A stretch of DNA of 11,227 nt from the NCBI GenBank assembly GCA_030152985.1, contig JASLIE010000148.1, forward strand, positions 1 to 11,227, given 5' to 3'. Of this stretch, positions 9,060-11,227 are shown piece after piece. Under the pieces are notes generated by a model that did no database searches, was not told the origin of the DNA, and saw only the letters and a list, made by a program, of their open reading frames with translations. A program made the translations under genes and the position numbers. This stretch comes from Bacillaceae bacterium (lineage in GTDB: Bacteria; Bacillota; Bacilli; Bacillales; Amphibacillaceae). Position 1 is the stretch's first letter. Every line of letters begins with the position of its first letter.

Positions 9060-10777
9060 TTTGTAACACCTACCATTTCATGCAAGCCTTTTCCTGGTGC
9101 GATCATTGGATATACTTTTTCTGACCTAAGTATTCTAAAGTCTGCAAGAACAGGCCCGTCATACTCAAACATTTCCTTCAGTGCAGATTCAACATCTGAC
9201 TCTGACTTCACTTTCATTCCTTTAATACCATAACTTTCAGCGAGTTTGATAAAGTCAGGATTCATATCTAACAGTGACTCTGAATAGCGTTCATCATAAA
9301 AGTCTTCCTGCCACTGACGAACCATTCCAAGTGCTGCGTTATTTAAGATAATTATTTTAATCGGTAAATTCCACTGCTTAAGCAAGATTAATTCTTGCAT
9401 ATTCATTTGAAATCCACCATCACCTGAAATTGAAACAACCAACTCACCCGGTCTACCCAATTGAGCACCAATTGCTGATGGGAAACCGAATCCCATCGAA
9501 CCAAGTCCACCCGATGTTACCCAGCGATTCGGTTCATCTAATGGGTAAAACTGTGCTGCCCACATCTGATGTTGTCCGACATCTGTTGTTACAATCGCTT
9601 TTCCTTCTGTGAGTTCGTGAATTTTCTTAACAATATATTGTGGTGCGATAAAATCACTTGATTCATTGTGCCAAAGTGGATAGTCTTCCTTGTTTTTCCT
9701 TACATGAGCCTTCCACTCAGCATGATCCGGCATCGAGATCCGACTTTTGAGCAAGGCTTCTAAAGCACGCTTTGCATCTGCTACAACCGGAATTTCAGTC
9801 GGTACGTTCTTACCTATTTCTGCCGGATCAATGTCAATATGCGCGACCTTTGCATGGGGTGCAAAATGGGCTAGATTTCCTGTTAGTCGGTCATCAAATC
9901 TTGCCCCGACATTAATGAGCAAGTCAGCTTCGTAAAGCGCCTTATTTGCAGCATAAGTCCCATGCATCCCACCCATTCCTAAAAAGTTGGGGTTTGAACC
10001 TGGAAAACCACCGAGTCCAAGTAAGGTATTAACAACTGGCAACTCATATCTTTCAACAAATTCTTTAAGTTCATCTGTCGCTTGTGAAAACAAGACACCT
10101 GCACCCGCTAAAAGAACAGGTTTTTTCGAATTGCTTAAAGCTTCTGATAATTTAACGATCTGTAAAGGGTTTGGATTCATTGTTGGCTGATAGCCTGGTA
10201 AGTTTATTTCAGCATCAAAGTTAACATCTGAAATTCCTTCTGCTATATTTTTAGGGAAATCAATAACAACTGGTCCTGGCCTTCCTGTTGTTGCAATATG
10301 AAAGGCTTCTTTAATTATTCTTGGTAACTCTCTTACATCATCTACTTGATAGTTGTATTTCGTAATCGGTGTTGTAATACCGAGTAGGTCTGCTTCCTGA
10401 AAGGCGTCTGTCCCAATCACTTGCTTGGCAACTTGACCTGTAAATATAACAAGAGGCAAAGAGTCCATCATTGCATCCGTAATGCCCGTAATTAAATTGG
10501 TTGCTCCCGGACCTGACGTTGCAATCACGACACCAGGTTTCCCTGTAACTCTTGCATATCCTTCAGCCGCAAAGATTGACCCTTGTTCATGGCGCGATAG
10601 TACGTGTTTAAAATCTGCGTCACTGCGATAAAGTGCATCATAAATTGGTAGGACTGCACCACCTGGATAACCGAAAATTGTATCGACACCAGCATCGATT
10701 AATAATTCAACTAAAAGATCAGCACCGTTTATCTGTTCTTTTTTTGTCTCTGGCTTCATTTCTTCTTCAATTTTCAA
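9047..10777 (-). CDS. ilvB: Acetolactate synthase (acetohydroxyacid synthase) large catalytic subunit
   Basis: TPP-, FAD- and Mg-dependent enzyme joining two pyruvates, or pyruvate and 2-oxobutanoate, in the first shared step of valine/leucine and isoleucine synthesis. Domains in order are the N-terminal PYR domain with catalytic E64 (SRHEQGS), the central FAD-binding domain ([10 protein letters not shown], 291-300), and the C-terminal PP domain with the TPP motif from GDG (452-454) to NN (479-480). VRQWQ (486-490) is the segment typical of anabolic acetohydroxyacid synthases, so this is not the catabolic AlsS type. The start is TTG at 10777: AAGGAGG (10786-10792) is 8 nt away, whereas the first ATG, at codon 7, would be 26 nt away. 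It is the first gene of the operon, behind the T-box leader. Confidence 0.96.
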   Translation of the reverse strand: MKIEEEMKPETKKEQINGADLLVELLIDAGVDTIFGYPGGAVLPIYDALYRSDADFKHVLSRHEQGSIFAAEGYARVTGKPGVVIATSGPGATNLITGITDAMMDSLPLVIFTGQVAKQVIGTDAFQEADLLGITTPITKYNYQVDDVRELPRIIKEAFHIATTGRPGPVVIDFPKNIAEGISDVNFDAEINLPGYQPTMNPNPLQIVKLSEALSNSKKPVLLAGAGVLFSQATDELKEFVERYELPVVNTLLGLGGFPGSNPNFLGMGGMHGTYAANKALYEADLLINVGARFDDRLTGNLAHFAPHAKVAHIDIDPAEIGKNVPTEIPVVADAKRALEALLKSRISMPDHAEWKAHVRKNKEDYPLWHNESSDFIAPQYIVKKIHELTEGKAIVTTDVGQHQMWAAQFYPLDEPNRWVTSGGLGSMGFGFPSAIGAQLGRPGELVVSISGDGGFQMNMQELILLKQWNLPIKIIILNNAALGMVRQWQEDFYDERYSESLLDMNPDFIKLAESYGIKGMKVKSESDVESALKEMFEYDGPVLADFRILRSEKVYPMIAPGKGLHEMVGVTKCDE

Positions 10778-10836
10778 TTTCTTTTCCTCCTTATTTATTA
10801 TTTAGTAAGCTCTCTTAGATTAACTATTGTCTTAAT

Positions 10837-10895
10837 ATAAAAAAACTCTTTTCTCCAGCAAAACACAACTTTTGTGTTTTGGGGAGAAAAGAGTT
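10837..10895 (-). terminator. T-box-controlled intrinsic terminator ahead of ilvB
   Basis: On the minus strand AACTCTTTTCTCC (10895-10883) pairs with GGAGAAAAGAGTT (10856-10844), and inside it AAAACACAA pairs with TTGTGTTTT, giving a long two-part hairpin followed by a T-run. This is the default OFF structure. GAGAA (10924-10920), just before the T-box sequence, can instead pair with TTCTC (10888-10884) of the terminator's left arm, as expected for the competing antiterminator. Confidence 0.93.
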
Positions 10896-11140
10896 ACTTT
10901 TCACGGTACCACCCAATAATTCTCTAGTTCACTTTTAATGAACCAGCTCAGTAGACTGTCATTTTAGCCTTATTTTGATAACAGGTAAATAAACCTGATT
11001 ATGCCTACTCAAATGTTCAGCATAACACTCCAGGATGATGTCAGTAACGAATAATACTTCTAGGCTTCCAGCAACCCTAGATCTCTGTAAGTATTTTATT
11101 TCGTTCTTTTATTCCTATCGACGCGTTTAATTATTCAATT
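10837..11140 (-). promoter_or_regulatory. T-box riboswitch leader of the ilv-leu operon, probable isoleucine specifier
   Basis: The T-box sequence TGGGTGGTACCGTG lies at 10902-10915; its TGGT bulge would pair with the ACCA end of an uncharged tRNA having discriminator A, as tRNA-Ile and tRNA-Leu have. Stem I folds well: AACGAA (11105-11100) with TTCGTT (11051-11046), AATACTT (11095-11089) with AAGTATT (11059-11053), an AG-rich bulge ACAGAGAT, CTAGG (11080-11076) with CCTAG (11064-11060), and the distal loop GTTGCTGGAAG. The specifier loop follows TTCGTT; ATC at 11039-11037, followed by A and then TCC (which pairs with GGA at 11115-11113), occupies the codon position. Stem II (TTATGC/GCATAA, 11025-10999) and Stem III (10943-10927) follow. 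The role is tRNA-sensing attenuation of the eight genes. The RNA class is certain; the specifier reading is by eye. Confidence 0.92.
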
Positions 11141-11146
11141 ATTCTT

Positions 11147-11174
11147 ATTATACTTCATTTTTATAAAATGTCCA
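11147..11174 (-). promoter_or_regulatory. Sigma-A promoter of the ilv-leu operon
   Basis: On the minus strand TGGACA (11174-11169) and a consensus TATAAT (11152-11147) are separated by 16 nt. Transcription would begin near 11140, about 20 nt before the first paired part of the T-box Stem I, which is the usual layout. A CodY-like box lies immediately upstream of the -35. Confidence 0.8.
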
Positions 11175-11177
11175 CCG

Positions 11178-11192
11178 AATTATCAGACTATT
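11178..11192. promoter_or_regulatory. Candidate CodY box, promoter-proximal
   Basis: AATAGTCTGATAATT (minus strand) matches the CodY consensus AATTTTCWGAAAATT at 12 of 15 positions. It ends 3 nt before the -35 of the operon promoter. CodY, activated by branched-chain amino acids and GTP, represses ilv-leu in B. subtilis, so the context fits well. Confidence 0.6.
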
Positions 11193-11206
11193 TAATTTAT
11201 CCTGCT

Positions 11207-11221
11207 TATTTTTAGACAATT
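11207..11221. promoter_or_regulatory. Candidate CodY box, distal
   Basis: AATTGTCTAAAAATA (minus strand) also matches the CodY consensus at 12 of 15 positions. It lies 14 bp beyond the proximal box, 29 bp start to start. Two moderately good boxes in tandem upstream of an ilv promoter support CodY control more than either alone, though matches of this quality occur often in A+T-rich DNA. Confidence 0.5.
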
Positions 11222-11227
11222 TAGTTA

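Noticed and set aside
10919-11000. Second, tandem T-box element
   Set aside because: Only one T-box sequence and one terminator are present; the extra hairpins are Stem II and Stem III of the same leader.

Overview
The window is A+T-rich, with strong GGAGG-type ribosome binding sites, TTG starts, a T-box leader and CodY-like boxes. Together these point to a low-GC Gram-positive bacterium of the Bacillaceae type. The extracytoplasmic betaine-binding protein is extremely acidic (64 Asp/Glu against 16 Lys/Arg in the mature chain), which suggests a halophilic or haloalkaliphilic member. The species cannot be named from this window.

Layout: positions 1-302 are a non-coding regulatory region with a sigma-A-like promoter flanked by two identical 18-bp palindromes. 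Positions 303-1771 (+) hold a two-gene unit: a GbsR/OpcR-family regulator, then a lipoprotein binding protein of the glycine betaine (OpuAC) type with no permease or ATPase beside it. A strong bidirectional terminator (1780-1818) separates this unit from the convergent second one.

The rest is one minus-strand operon for branched-chain amino acid synthesis, transcribed from about 11140 towards 1818 in the order ilvB, ilvN, ilvC, leuA, leuB, leuC, leuD, ilvA. Spacing is tight: ilvB and ilvN overlap by 13 nt, and the largest gap (between ilvN and ilvC) is 55 nt. IlvA makes 2-oxobutanoate from threonine. IlvBN and IlvC carry both the isoleucine and the valine/leucine branches. LeuA-LeuD turn 2-ketoisovalerate into 2-ketoisocaproate. 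ilvD (dihydroxyacid dehydratase) and a branched-chain aminotransferase are not in the window and must lie elsewhere.

The operon is preceded by a well-formed T-box riboswitch (about 10837-11140) with a terminator hairpin, a promoter and two CodY-like boxes. My fold of Stem I puts ATC (isoleucine) in the specifier position, rather than the leucine codon known for the B. subtilis ilv-leu leader. This fits the presence of ilvA in the operon.

I found no mobile element, CRISPR array, tRNA or rRNA, and no evidence of an undescribed multi-gene system. The points most worth a second look are regulatory: the isoleucine-type T-box, the paired palindromes upstream of the GbsR-like gene, the weak, ambiguous start of ilvA, and the orphan, very acidic betaine-binding protein.
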